DNA of 64,000 bases from Streptomyces sp. CBMA291 (lineage in GTDB: Bacteria > Actinomycetota > Actinomycetes > Streptomycetales > Streptomycetaceae): NCBI RefSeq assembly GCF_014596525.1, contig NZ_MSJP01000094.1, positions 1 through 64,000 on the forward strand. Direction: 5' to 3'. The notes beneath the pieces were generated by a model that worked only from the letters and a program-made list of their open reading frames with translations, was not told where the DNA came from and did not search any database. Shown piece after piece: positions 16,603 to 25,234 of this stretch (its first letter is position 1; each line of letters begins with the position of its first letter). The position numbers were made by a program, and so were the translations under genes.

Positions 16603-18255
16603 GTGACGCAGGACGATCTCCTCACCCGGGCCCACGCCTGGCTCGCCGAGGACCCCGACCCGGAGACCCGTGCGGAGCTGGCCGCGCTCCTGGAGGCGGG
16701 TGCGGGCGACGAGCTGGCCGCGCGGTTCGCGGGCACCCTCCAGTTCGGCACCGCCGGGCTCCGGGGCGAGCTGGGCGCCGGGCCGACGCGGATGAACCGC
16801 TCGGTGGTCATCCGGGCCGCCGCCGGGCTCGCCGCGTACCTCAAGGCCAAGGGCGAGGAGGGCGGTCTCGTCGTCATCGGCTACGACGCCCGCCACAAGT
16901 CCGCCGACTTCGCCCGGGACACCGCCGCCGTGATGACCGGCGCGGGGCTGCGCGCCACGCTGCTGCCCCGCCCGCTGCCGACGCCCGTCCTGGCGTACGC
17001 CATAAGGCATCTGGGCGCGGTCGCGGGCGTCGAGGTGACCGCGAGCCACAACCCGCCGCGCGACAACGGCTACAAGGTCTACCTGGGCGACGGCTCGCAG
17101 ATCGTGCCGCCCGCCGACGCGGAGATCGCCGCCGAGATCGCCGCCGTGCGCTCGCTGCACGACGTGCCCCGCCCGGAGTCCGGCTGGGAGACCCTCGGCG
17201 ACGAGGTCCTCGACGCCTATCTGGAGCGTACGGACGCCGTCCTCACCCCCGGCTCCCCCCGCACCGCGCGGACCGTCTACACGGCGATGCACGGCGTCGG
17301 CAAGGACGTCCTGACGGCCGCGTTCGCCCGGCACGGCTTCCCGCCGCCCGCCCTGGTCGCCGCACAGGCCGAACCGGACCCGGACTTCCCCACGGTCGCC
17401 TTCCCCAACCCGGAGGAGCCGGGCGCCATGGACCTCGCCTTCGAGGCGGCCAGGGCCGTGGACCCCGATCTGGTGATCGCCAACGACCCGGACGCCGACC
17501 GCTGCGCGGTGGCCGTCCCCGACGCCTCCGTCACCGGCGGCTGGCGGATGCTCCGGGGCGACGAGGTGGGCGCGCTGCTCGCCGCGCACCTGGTGCGCCG
17601 GGGTGTGACCGGGGTGTTCGCCGAGTCGATCGTCTCCTCCTCGCTGCTCGGCCGGATCGCGCGGGCGGCGGGCCTGGGCCACGAGGAGACGCTGACCGGC
17701 TTCAAGTGGATCGCCCGCGTCGAGGGGCTGCGGTACGGCTACGAGGAGGCGCTGGGGTACTGCGTCGACCCCGGGGGCGTACGCGACAAGGACGGCATCA
17801 CGGCGGCGCTGCTCGTCACCGAGCTGGCCTCGGTCCTGAAGGAGCAGGGCCGGACCCTGTCCGATCTGCTCGACGACCTCGCGGTGGAGCACGGGCTGCA
17901 CGCCACCGACCAGCTGTCGGTGCGGGTCGAGGACCTGTCCGTCATCGCGGACGCGATGGCGGCGCTGCGGGCCCGTCCGCCGGTCTCGCTCGCCGGTCTG
18001 GGCGTGGTCTCGGCGGAGGACCTGGCGAAGGGCACGGAGTCGCTGCCGCCGACGGACGGACTGCGCTACCACCTGGAGGGCGACTACCGGGCCCGGGTGA
18101 TCGTCCGCCCGAGCGGTACGGAACCCAAGATCAAGTGCTATCTGGAGGTCGTGGTGCCGGTCGCCTCGGCGGACGACCTCGCTCCGGCGCGTACGAAGGC
18201 GGCGGAGCTGCTGGTGGCCCTCAAGCGCGATCTGTCGGCGGCGGCCGGGCTCTGA
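16603..18255 (+). CDS. Phospho-sugar mutase (phosphopentomutase role likely)
   Basis: Alpha-D-phosphohexomutase family enzyme of 550 residues. The phosphoserine is in TASHNPPRDNGYK (Ser148), the Mg loop is DPDADRCAV, the sugar-specificity loop is in the region of ETLTGFKWIARV, and phosphate binding is RPSGTEPKIKCYLE. Annotated relatives are called phosphomannomutase/phosphoglucomutase. Directly downstream of pnp and with deoC sharing the same operator, the simplest inference is conversion of (deoxy)ribose-1-phosphate to the 5-phosphate for DeoC. The GTG at 16603 has GAAAGG 6 nt upstream. A very strong terminator follows. Confidence 0.9.
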   Translation: MTQDDLLTRAHAWLAEDPDPETRAELAALLEAGAGDELAARFAGTLQFGTAGLRGELGAGPTRMNRSVVIRAAAGLAAYLKAKGEEGGLVVIGYDARHKSADFARDTAAVMTGAGLRATLLPRPLPTPVLAYAIRHLGAVAGVEVTASHNPPRDNGYKVYLGDGSQIVPPADAEIAAEIAAVRSLHDVPRPESGWETLGDEVLDAYLERTDAVLTPGSPRTARTVYTAMHGVGKDVLTAAFARHGFPPPALVAAQAEPDPDFPTVAFPNPEEPGAMDLAFEAARAVDPDLVIANDPDADRCAVAVPDASVTGGWRMLRGDEVGALLAAHLVRRGVTGVFAESIVSSSLLGRIARAAGLGHEETLTGFKWIARVEGLRYGYEEALGYCVDPGGVRDKDGITAALLVTELASVLKEQGRTLSDLLDDLAVEHGLHATDQLSVRVEDLSVIADAMAALRARPPVSLAGLGVVSAEDLAKGTESLPPTDGLRYHLEGDYRARVIVRPSGTEPKIKCYLEVVVPVASADDLAPARTKAAELLVALKRDLSAAAGL

Positions 18256-18269
18256 ACCGTCCGAACCGT

Positions 18270-18313
18270 CCGGTGGGGTCGGTGGGAAGCGTGCTTCCCA
18301 CCGACCCCACCGG
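18270..18313. terminator. Bidirectional terminator between pmm and the Pst-like operon
   Basis: Perfect 21-bp stem starting CCGGTGGGGTCGGTGG (18270-18290) with its complement at 18293-18313 and a two-base loop, between convergent genes. This is the strongest hairpin seen in the window and marks the conserved/accessory junction. Confidence 0.9.
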
Positions 18314-18405
18314 CGTACCTGCTTCCCCCGGGCGCATGCGGCCGGGCGGGTGAACCCGGGCGGTACGAGGGACGGGCGCGGGCCCTCGCGCGGGCGTCGT
18401 GCGGG

Positions 18406-19248
18406 TCAGCCGAAGCGGCCGTTGACGTAGTCGGCGGTGCGGGGGTCGACCGGGGAGTTGAAGACGGTGGCGGTGGGGCCGTGTTCGACGATGGCGCCGG
18501 GGGTGCCCTGTTCGGCGAGGAAGAAGGCGCAGGAGTCGGAGACCCGGGCGGCCTGCTGCATGTTGTGGGTGACGATGACGACCGTGACCTCGGACTTCAG
18601 CTCGGCGATGGTCTCCTCGACGCGCCGGGTGGAGGTCGGGTCGAGGGCGGAGCAGGGCTCGTCCATGAGCAGGACACGGGGCCGGACGGCGAGGGAGCGG
18701 GCGATGCACAGGCGCTGCTGCTGACCGCCGGAGAGCGCCCCGCCGGGCTGCCGCAGCCGGTCCTTGACCTCGCGCCAGAGTCCGGCCTTGGTGAGGCACT
18801 CCTCGACGAGGTCGTCCTTGGCGTCCTTGCCCGCGCGGATGCCGCCGAGCTTGAGACCGGCGAGGACGTTCTCGTAGAGGGACATGGCGGGGAACGGGTT
18901 GGGCTTCTGGAAGACCATGCCGATCTCGCGGCGGGCGTGGGTGATGCGGCGGCCGCGGTCGTAGATGTCGGCGCCGTCGAGGAGGACCCGGCCGGCGAGG
19001 GAGGCGGTGCCGGTGAGTTCGTGCATCCGGTTGAGGATGCGCAGGAAGGTCGACTTGCCGCAGCCGGAGGGGCCGATGAGGGCGGTGACCTCGCGGGCGG
19101 GCATGGCGAGGGAGACCCGGTCGAGGACCTTGCGGTCGCCGAACCAGGCGGAGACGGCCTCGGCTTCGAGGGCGGCGGCCCGCGAGGCGGCGGCCGGGGC
19201 TCCGGCGGGCACGGGCGGCAGGGTGACGGTGTCGGCGAGATCGGTCAT
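18406..19248 (-). CDS. pstB: Pst-like ABC transporter ATPase
   Basis: ATP-binding subunit (280 residues) of the Pst-like importer in this operon. Walker A is GPSGCGKST, followed by FQKPNPFPAMSLYENV (a PstB-type Q-loop), the signature LSGGQQQRLCIARSLA, Walker B VLLMDEP and the switch His in VIVTHNM. It fits PstB (which energises phosphate uptake) better than other ABC families. It has a longer, Ala-rich N-terminus (about 25 extra residues) than typical PstB. It is the last gene of an eight-gene minus-strand operon, 20 bp after the sortase-like gene, whereas canonical operons run pstS-C-A-B-phoU; no phoU is present. The real substrate is unproven. Confidence 0.9.
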   Translation of the reverse strand: MTDLADTVTLPPVPAGAPAAASRAAALEAEAVSAWFGDRKVLDRVSLAMPAREVTALIGPSGCGKSTFLRILNRMHELTGTASLAGRVLLDGADIYDRGRRITHARREIGMVFQKPNPFPAMSLYENVLAGLKLGGIRAGKDAKDDLVEECLTKAGLWREVKDRLRQPGGALSGGQQQRLCIARSLAVRPRVLLMDEPCSALDPTSTRRVEETIAELKSEVTVVIVTHNMQQAARVSDSCAFFLAEQGTPGAIVEHGPTATVFNSPVDPRTADYVNGRFG

Positions 19249-19267
19249 CGTGTGGACTCCGCGGGGT

Positions 19268-20143
19268 TCAGAGGAGGTTGGGGAGGAGCCGGGTCAGTTC
19301 GCCGGAGACGAGGACGCCGAGGGCCGCGAGGACGGGCACGGCGGTGACCCAGGTCTGGCGGGCTCCCCAGCGGCGGCGGGCGAGGACGGTGAGCAGGGCG
19401 GCGGCGAGGAGGCCCTGGGTGCCGAGGAAGATCCGCGGCCAGGCGTCGGACTCGCCCGCGAGGGGCTTCTCCGCGGCGGTGATCCAGCCGGGGCGCAGGG
19501 GCCGGACGGGGCTGGGCTGGGGGGTGCCGACGAGCTTGGCGTCGACGCGGAGGACGTCCTCGGGGGTGTACGCGCCGCCGGTCGCGGTCATCAGGGTGAG
19601 GCGTCCTTCGCCCTGGGCGAGGGGGGCCGGGTTGGGGTCGCCGGGGCGGCGGACTCCGGTGACCTCGTAGACGGCCTCGCCCTGCCCGGTGGTGATGTCG
19701 ATGCGGGCGCCCCTGGGCAGCCGGTGCACGTCGTTGAAGGGGCTGCCGTAGCCCCATTTGCGGCCCATGAGGACGCTGGCTCCGGCCTGGCCCGGCAGGG
19801 CGGTGTCGCGGCGGTGGCCGGGTCCCGACATGAGGACCTGGGAGGTGGTGCCTTCGGCGACGACCTCGCGCAGTCCGAGGGCGGGGATGCGCAGGAGGGC
19901 GACGGGGGCGCCGGGTTCGAGGGGCTTGCCGTCGTAGGTGAGCTGGCCGACCGGGGCGGTGCCGAGGGCGAGTTGCTCGCGCAGGTCGTCGTAGGCGGTG
20001 GCCTGGTCGCGGGCGTGCTGGAGGTGGCCGACGACGGTGAGGTTGGCGGCGAAGCCGATGAGCAGCGCGGCGAGAACGCACAGCGCCGCCCCGGCCAGGG
20101 CGAGCCCGGCGCGGGGGGCGGTGGGTGGCGGTGCGGTGGTCAC
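19268..20143 (-). CDS. Class E-like sortase homologue lacking catalytic His and Cys
   Basis: A 291-residue membrane protein with an N-terminal membrane helix (about 14-36), a sortase beta-barrel (about 80-210) and two C-terminal helices (about 240-258, 267-285). Class E features are plain: LLRIPALGL, GPGHRRDTALPGQAG and YGSPFNDVHRLPRG. At the position of the catalytic His (AGHR in active enzymes) it reads LMGRKWGYG (Arg128), and at the catalytic Cys (LTLxTC) it reads LTLMTATGG (Ala187). Transpeptidation as known is therefore not expected; it may bind or present LAxTG proteins or be a structural subunit. Its GTG overlaps the stop of the preceding LAATG-ending gene by 4 bp (GTGA), so the two are translationally coupled. 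Confidence 0.85.
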   Translation of the reverse strand: MTTAPPPTAPRAGLALAGAALCVLAALLIGFAANLTVVGHLQHARDQATAYDDLREQLALGTAPVGQLTYDGKPLEPGAPVALLRIPALGLREVVAEGTTSQVLMSGPGHRRDTALPGQAGASVLMGRKWGYGSPFNDVHRLPRGARIDITTGQGEAVYEVTGVRRPGDPNPAPLAQGEGRLTLMTATGGAYTPEDVLRVDAKLVGTPQPSPVRPLRPGWITAAEKPLAGESDAWPRIFLGTQGLLAAALLTVLARRRWGARQTWVTAVPVLAALGVLVSGELTRLLPNLL

Positions 20144-21420
20144 GGGCGGGCGCCGCCCTTGCGGCGTCGGGTCTGGACGACGGCCGCCGCGCCGAGGAGG
20201 ACGAGGGCGAGGGAACCGAGGGCGGCGGAGGTGACGGTGGCGCCGGTCGCGGCGAGGGAGCCGGAGCCGCCGTGGGTGCCGGAGCCGCCGGAGGTGCTGC
20301 CGCCGTCACCGGAGGAACCGGAGGAGCCCGAGCCCGTGTCCGAGCCGGAGGAGCCGGAGCCGGAGGCCGAGCCGCCGGTGGTGTCGCCCGAGGTGGCGGA
20401 GTCGCCGGTCGCGGTCGGGGTCGGGGTCGGCCCGTCGGTGCCGGTGGGCTCGGGGGTGTCGGTGGGCTCGTCGGTCGGCTCGTCGGTGGGGTCCGTGGGC
20501 GTGTCGGTGGGGCCGCCGGTGGGGGCCGTGGTGGCGGTGCCGGTGGGGGTGGGCGCGGTGGTGCCGGTGGGGGTGGTGCCGGTGGGCTCGGGGCCCGCCT
20601 CGGTCACGTACAGGGTGAAGACGAAGAAGGAGCCGGTGTGGGCCTCGGGGGCGGTGGGGGTGAAGGTGGCGAGGATGGGCAGGCCCTCGTCGCCGGTGAC
20701 GGTCAGTCCGGTGAGGGTGGTCTCGGCCTTGCCCGCGGCGACGGGCACGGTGGCGATGTCGATGAGTTCCTCGTTGACGAACTTCTGGAAGGTGACCGTG
20801 CCGGCCGCGTCCCGGGGCTGGACGGTGGCGGTGAGCTTGGCCTGTCCCCCCGCGGTGGGGGCGGCGGGCTCGGAGACGACCTCGGTGACGGTGGTCATCT
20901 GGGCGATGGGGGCCCAGCTGGTGCCGGTGACCTCGATCATCGCGGAGAAGTAGTCGGCCGTCTCCGCGCCGTGCGCGGTACGGCAGTACAGGCGCAGCTC
21001 GTAGCGGCCGTCGACGGGGCCGCCGCCGCGCAGTTCGGCGAGCCGGTCCTGGAGGGTGCCGTAGTCGGCGGCGGTGTCGAAGGAGCGGGTGAAGGGGCCG
21101 CCGCTGAGCGGGTCCCCGGCGGTGGTGACGGCCAGGTTGACGATCTGCTCGGCGTTGTCGGGGCTGACGGCGGCGAGCAGGGCCTTGACGTAGGGCTTGG
21201 CGGGGTCGGCCGGGGCGGGGCAGGCGGCGGGGGTGGTGACCCCGGTGGCGAAGGGCTTGGTGGTGGCGGAGCCCGATCCTCCCTTGAGGGTGAACGTGCC
21301 GTGCACGGTGACCGCCTTGGCGGGGACGGCCAGCGCGAGGACGGCGGCGAGGGCGCCGCAGAACAGGGCGAGCGCGGTGAGCAGCGCCACGGGCGGGCGC
21401 AGTGGTGCGGGGCGGTTCAT
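20140..21420 (-). CDS. Secreted Ig-like-domain protein with LAATG cell-wall sorting-type tail
   Basis: A 426-residue exported protein: signal peptide (1-36, ending PAKA), an unassigned N-terminal domain (about 37-180, with paired Cys), a bacterial Ig-like beta-sandwich (about 188-290, PTAGGQAKLTATVQPRDAAG), a long Thr/Pro/Gly linker (about 290-390), and a C-terminal sorting signal LAATG + hydrophobic helix + RRRKGG. LAxTG is the motif recognised by class E sortases in streptomycetes. It is coupled to the sortase-like gene and lies 97 bp after the small binding protein gene, behind a hairpin. Likely surface anchored; binding partner unknown. Confidence 0.82.
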   Translation of the reverse strand: MNRPAPLRPPVALLTALALFCGALAAVLALAVPAKAVTVHGTFTLKGGSGSATTKPFATGVTTPAACPAPADPAKPYVKALLAAVSPDNAEQIVNLAVTTAGDPLSGGPFTRSFDTAADYGTLQDRLAELRGGGPVDGRYELRLYCRTAHGAETADYFSAMIEVTGTSWAPIAQMTTVTEVVSEPAAPTAGGQAKLTATVQPRDAAGTVTFQKFVNEELIDIATVPVAAGKAETTLTGLTVTGDEGLPILATFTPTAPEAHTGSFFVFTLYVTEAGPEPTGTTPTGTTAPTPTGTATTAPTGGPTDTPTDPTDEPTDEPTDTPEPTGTDGPTPTPTATGDSATSGDTTGGSASGSGSSGSDTGSGSSGSSGDGGSTSGGSGTHGGSGSLAATGATVTSAALGSLALVLLGAAAVVQTRRRKGGARP

Positions 21421-21463
21421 GCGGGTCCCCCGGGGGGTCGGTAGCGGATCGGGTACGCCGTGG

Positions 21464-21490
21464 GGCCGGGCACCTGGGGGGTGCCCGGCC
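21464..21490. terminator. Intra-operon hairpin after the small binding-protein gene
   Basis: Perfect 11-bp stem GGCCGGGCACC (21464-21474) / GGTGCCCGGCC (21480-21490) with a TGGGG loop. It lies within the operon and may attenuate expression of the Ig, sortase-like and pstB genes. Confidence 0.6.
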
Positions 21491-21517
21491 GGTGTGCGGT
21501 CAGGAGAGCGGTGCTGC

Positions 21518-22489
21518 TTAGCGCTCGCCGGTGACGGTGGTGGCGCCGCAGGCGGTGCCGAGGGTGCCGAAGCCGTAGTTGGCGATCGTGGTGGAGGCGG
21601 CGCAGACCTTGGAGGAGGTGCCGACGAAGGTCTGGGCGATCGTGGCGTTGCTCAGCTTGGCGGTCGGGACGACGTTGTAGACGTCACGGGTGAAGGGGAA
21701 GGAGAGGTTCAGCGTCTTGTCGGCGTTGCGGGGCGCGACGGTGCCGATGGTGCCGAGGACGGCCGCACCGCGACGGTCGGTGACGACGAGCTTCTCCTGC
21801 GCCGTGTACTGGGCGACGGAGTAGGGGGCGATGTCGCCGGCGGTGTCGAGGACGGTGCCGTCGTTCTCCTGGACGCCCTGCTGGACGCAGGCGCCGGGGG
21901 CGGTGACGCCGATGGAGGTGAGGAAGAACTGGCGCGTGCCGGAGTTGGCCTGCGGCAGGATCGGGGTGAGGGCCACGCCGTTGAGGGACGTGATGGAGCA
22001 CTCGTAGATGCCCTTGAGCTGGGCCACCGTCAGGTCGGCGGGCAGCGCGCTGTCGGAGCGCTTGGCCCAGGAGACCGCGTCCTTGGCGAAGGGGATCCAG
22101 GTCAGGTCCGTGGTGGAGACGTCGGCCGGGCCGCGGGAGGAGCGGGCGAAGTCGAGGCAGCCGGAGTTGGTGTCCACGGCGTTGCGCAGGGCGTCGATGC
22201 CCGCCGAGGAGCCGTTCGGGCGGGTCAGGTCACAGCCGGTCGCCTTGGTCTTGATACTGGCGGAGCCGGTGGCGTCCCAGGAGGCGACGGTCTTCTGGCC
22301 GATGGCGTTGGTGATGACGTTGCCGAGGCCGTTCACGACGTCCTGGGTCGTGTCGGAGCCGACGCCGGCCAGGGTGCGGTACTGGGTGATCGGGTTGGGG
22401 TCGGCCTGGGCGGGGGCCGCCAGGAAACCGAGGCCGAGAGCGGCCGTACCGAGAGCGGCGACGACACGGGCGCGGGACTTGACGTTCAC
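21518..22489 (-). CDS. Secreted PstS-like substrate-binding-domain protein (short)
   Basis: A 323-residue exported protein with signal peptide ending AAPAQA (about residue 32), then a periplasmic-binding-protein-like domain. LAGVGSDTTQDVVNGLGNVI matches the ligand-binding loop and first helix of PstS-type proteins, and ILPQANSGTRQFFL resembles the SGT oxyanion loop. Unlike the two larger paralogues it has no C-terminal anchor, so it should be released or held by partners. The GTG at 22489 is preceded by GAGGAG at 8 nt. It is the only operon gene with a sizeable upstream gap (132 bp), which contains overlapping hairpins. Ligand unknown. Confidence 0.8.
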   Translation of the reverse strand: MNVKSRARVVAALGTAALGLGFLAAPAQADPNPITQYRTLAGVGSDTTQDVVNGLGNVITNAIGQKTVASWDATGSASIKTKATGCDLTRPNGSSAGIDALRNAVDTNSGCLDFARSSRGPADVSTTDLTWIPFAKDAVSWAKRSDSALPADLTVAQLKGIYECSITSLNGVALTPILPQANSGTRQFFLTSIGVTAPGACVQQGVQENDGTVLDTAGDIAPYSVAQYTAQEKLVVTDRRGAAVLGTIGTVAPRNADKTLNLSFPFTRDVYNVVPTAKLSNATIAQTFVGTSSKVCAASTTIANYGFGTLGTACGATTVTGER

Positions 22490-22541
22490 TTCTGATCTCC
22501 TCGCGTGGAAACGGGTGTCATGGAATGGACGCACAAGCTAA

Positions 22542-22580
22542 ATCCGGATTTTTTATCCGGCCGGTCCGTCGACCGGCCGG
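22542..22580. promoter_or_regulatory. Two mutually exclusive hairpins in the Pst-like operon
   Basis: CCGGCCGGTC (22557-22566) pairs with GACCGGCCGG (22571-22580). A second palindrome, CCGGAT-TTTTT-ATCCGG (22544-22560), shares bases 22557-22560 with the first, so only one can form fully. In the transcribed (minus) direction the strong stem is followed by AUAAAAAAU and then the second stem. The arrangement looks like a terminator or attenuator between the large and the small binding-protein genes. Confidence 0.55.
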
Positions 22581-22621
22581 GGACAACAATTCCGTACGGG
22601 TGTCTCCGGCGACCACCACAT

Positions 22622-25234
22622 TCAGCCGCTCTTCAGGTTACGAATTCCTGTACTAGGTGAATCCGAGGGAATTCGGCGGCGGCCTGAGATACCGAGGACC
22701 ACGGGGCCAGCGATGCCCGCGAGACCGCCCGCGACGAGGACGGCGAGCAGGACCCACCGGATGACGCCGAGGACCTGGGAGGGGGTGCTGCCGGTGCTCG
22801 CGAGGGGCTGTCCCACCGGGCCGGGGGAGCCGTTGCCGCCCCCGGTGGAGGCGGGCGGCGGGGCGGCGGCGGACGGGCCGGAGGAGCCGCCGGACGCGCC
22901 GGAGCCGGAGCCCGCGCCGCCGGTGGATCCCGAGCCGCCGGAGCCTGAGCCCGCGCCGGAGGAGCCGTCGGAGCCGGACGTGCCGGAGGACCCGGCGGAG
23001 CCGGTCGTACCGCCGTCCTGGCCGCCTGGGCCACCGGTCCCGGTGGTCCCCGTGGAGCCGGTGGATCCGGTCGTGCCCCCGTCGTCCGGGCCGGGTGCGC
23101 CCGGCGCGCCCTTGACCAGCCGGTCGGCGGCGGCCACCGTCTGGGCCTTGAGCTTCGCGGGCAGCGGGGCGTAGCCGTAGGGCAGCTCGCCGGGGGCGGT
23201 GCCCTGCTTCTGGCCTGCTCCCGCCGCGTACCGGAGCACGCGCGCGTAGTCCTTGCGGGCGTCGGCGGGCAGGGCAGTGGAGGCGGCGGCGTAGGTCACC
23301 ACGGTGAGCGGGTAGGCGCCGCCCCGGGTGCGGGCCGGGTCGGCGGCGAGGACGCCGGGGACGGCCGAGTCCTTGTACTGGCCGACCGCCGCCAGCATCG
23401 AGGAGGTGGTGGGCCGGACGTAGGTGCCGTCCGCGTTGGGCAGGGCGGCGGTCTGGAGCTGGTAGCGGACGGCGGAGCCGGAGTCGGTGAGGCCGTAGGC
23501 GCGGCGCTCGCCGGGGAAGTACTCGGGGCCCGAGAGCTTGAGCCCGCCGGAGGCCGTGGGGTCGTCGAGCGCCTCGTATTTGGCGTTGTTGGTACCGCGC
23601 CGGGTCCAGCGGGCGGCGTCGTGCAGATCGACGGCGTAGGGCGAGCGGTCGATGGCGCCGTACGTGATGCTTTTCTCGCCCACCTTGATTTCGGTCTCGG
23701 TGGGGTCGGCCTTCGGGAATTCGTAGGACCCTTCGGTGACGAGTCCGAGGTCCTTGAAGTTCGGATTGACCTTCATTCCCCAGGGGTCCGGCTTGCCTTC
23801 GAGGAAGGCGCGGGATTCCGCGTTTCCGCGCAGATAGTCCCAGACGACTTTGGTGGCGTCGGAGCGCTCGGCGGAGAGCAGGATGCCGCCCGGGTAGACC
23901 TGGGGTGCCTGCGGGACGCGGGCGAAGTCCGGGTTGAGTTCCAGGAACTCGGGGTCGCGGACGAGGGAGTCCGGGTTGCCCTTGAGGTGGTCGGGTGCGG
24001 GCTTGTCCCAGGTGAGGTAGCGGACGTCGAGCGGGTACGAGGAGGTGAGCAGCTTGGCGAGCAGCCGCGGGCTCAGCTTCAGGTCCCGGACGAGTCCGAT
24101 GCCGTTGGCCTCCCAGAAGACGCCGACGGTGAGGGCGCTGACGGCCACCGGGGCGTGTACGAAGCCGGCTTTCTCGCCGCCTTCGACGGGCTCGACGGTG
24201 AAGGCGAGTCCGGGGGTGGTGGAGGTCGGGTTGAGGAGGTTGCCGCGGGCGAGTTCCTCGCCGCGCTGGGTGAAGGTGAAGCGGGTGCTGCCGGTGGCGC
24301 AGAGCGCCGACTGCCAGGAGGTGACGGCGTCGGTGACGAGTTCGGAGCCGGTCATGCGCCGCTCGGTGCGGTCGGTGGGGCAGGGTTCGCGGACCGGCAG
24401 GAAGTCGAGCGGGAAGACGATCCGCCGGTCCCAGTTGGTGGTGGTGAAAGGGGAGGTGTTGGGGCGGTGGTCCACTCCGGTGGAGCCGTCGGGGTCGTGG
24501 GAGCCGCGCGGGACGACCACCAGCCAGCAGCGGCGCCCTTGGGCGTCGGTGCCGGTGCCGAGGGGGTCGCCGCAGCCCAGGTGGGGGGCTTCCCGGGTGG
24601 TCTGGAGGTTGAAGGCGACCTCTCCGGTGCCGTCCGCCTGGGTGGCGGCGAAGAACTCCTCGTTGGTGTCGCCGGGGCCGAAGTAGGTCCAGTCGGTGGT
24701 CTTCGTCGTCTGCGGGCCCGTCACCGGGCGGAAGGGGACGAAGGGGCTGGTCATCTGCCCGGGGTACTCCGTGCTGGGGATCAGCTCGTCGTACTCCTTC
24801 TCCAACGGGTCGGTGCCGACGAGGAGTTCGCGCCGGGCGATGTGCGTGCCGAAGTTGCCGCCGCTGGTGGCGGCGCCGCCGAACTGGCACTGCTCGCGGG
24901 CGGGTCCGGCCGGGTCGTCGCCCCAGCACTGCATGATCTGGAGGTAGTCGCTCTTGCGTCCCTGGGTGGGCGTCCCGCCCTTCCAGGTGACCTTGAGGCC
25001 CTGGGCCCGCAGGTTCCTCGTCTGGTGGACGGTGACTTCGAGGGAGGAGAAGTCGTCGTACGGGCCCTTGGTGCCGCGCTTGGTCAGCGCGGAGTTCTGG
25101 GCGGGCCCGGTGGCCGCCGCCGCGGGGGTCTCCCGGGGCAGCGGGACCAGGGCGAGGACGACGGCGGCGAGCAGTGCGCCGAGCCCCGCCGTCGTCCTGG
25201 CGCGGGCGGTCCTCATGGGCTGGTTCCGCTTCAC
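22622..25234 (-). CDS. Large surface-anchored PstS-like binding protein with LASTG tail
   Basis: An 870-residue exported protein with signal peptide (about 1-42, ending AAAATG), a large lumen-facing region (about 45-730) and a Gly/Ser/Thr linker, then LASTG, a hydrophobic helix (VLGVIRWVLLAVLVAGGLAG) and a basic RRR end. A segment near SAERSDATKVVWDYLRG corresponds to the RSDGSGTT ligand loop of PstS but is degenerate, so ligand binding may be lost or altered. The GTG at 25234 overlaps the previous stop (GTGA), which decides the start against longer upstream frames. It is about twice the length of a normal PstS. Probable surface protein; role unknown. Confidence 0.8.
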   Translation of the reverse strand: MKRNQPMRTARARTTAGLGALLAAVVLALVPLPRETPAAAATGPAQNSALTKRGTKGPYDDFSSLEVTVHQTRNLRAQGLKVTWKGGTPTQGRKSDYLQIMQCWGDDPAGPAREQCQFGGAATSGGNFGTHIARRELLVGTDPLEKEYDELIPSTEYPGQMTSPFVPFRPVTGPQTTKTTDWTYFGPGDTNEEFFAATQADGTGEVAFNLQTTREAPHLGCGDPLGTGTDAQGRRCWLVVVPRGSHDPDGSTGVDHRPNTSPFTTTNWDRRIVFPLDFLPVREPCPTDRTERRMTGSELVTDAVTSWQSALCATGSTRFTFTQRGEELARGNLLNPTSTTPGLAFTVEPVEGGEKAGFVHAPVAVSALTVGVFWEANGIGLVRDLKLSPRLLAKLLTSSYPLDVRYLTWDKPAPDHLKGNPDSLVRDPEFLELNPDFARVPQAPQVYPGGILLSAERSDATKVVWDYLRGNAESRAFLEGKPDPWGMKVNPNFKDLGLVTEGSYEFPKADPTETEIKVGEKSITYGAIDRSPYAVDLHDAARWTRRGTNNAKYEALDDPTASGGLKLSGPEYFPGERRAYGLTDSGSAVRYQLQTAALPNADGTYVRPTTSSMLAAVGQYKDSAVPGVLAADPARTRGGAYPLTVVTYAAASTALPADARKDYARVLRYAAGAGQKQGTAPGELPYGYAPLPAKLKAQTVAAADRLVKGAPGAPGPDDGGTTGSTGSTGTTGTGGPGGQDGGTTGSAGSSGTSGSDGSSGAGSGSGGSGSTGGAGSGSGASGGSSGPSAAAPPPASTGGGNGSPGPVGQPLASTGSTPSQVLGVIRWVLLAVLVAGGLAGIAGPVVLGISGRRRIPSDSPSTGIRNLKSG

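Noticed and set aside
15733..18072. Very long open frame (about 780 codons) antisense to pnp and pmm
   Set aside because: High-GC shadow of two certain genes; no start context, low-complexity Gly/Arg/Val product.
23230..23250. GCACGCGCGTAG resembling the nucleoside operator
   Set aside because: Inside coding sequence of the large binding protein and not palindromic at its left end.
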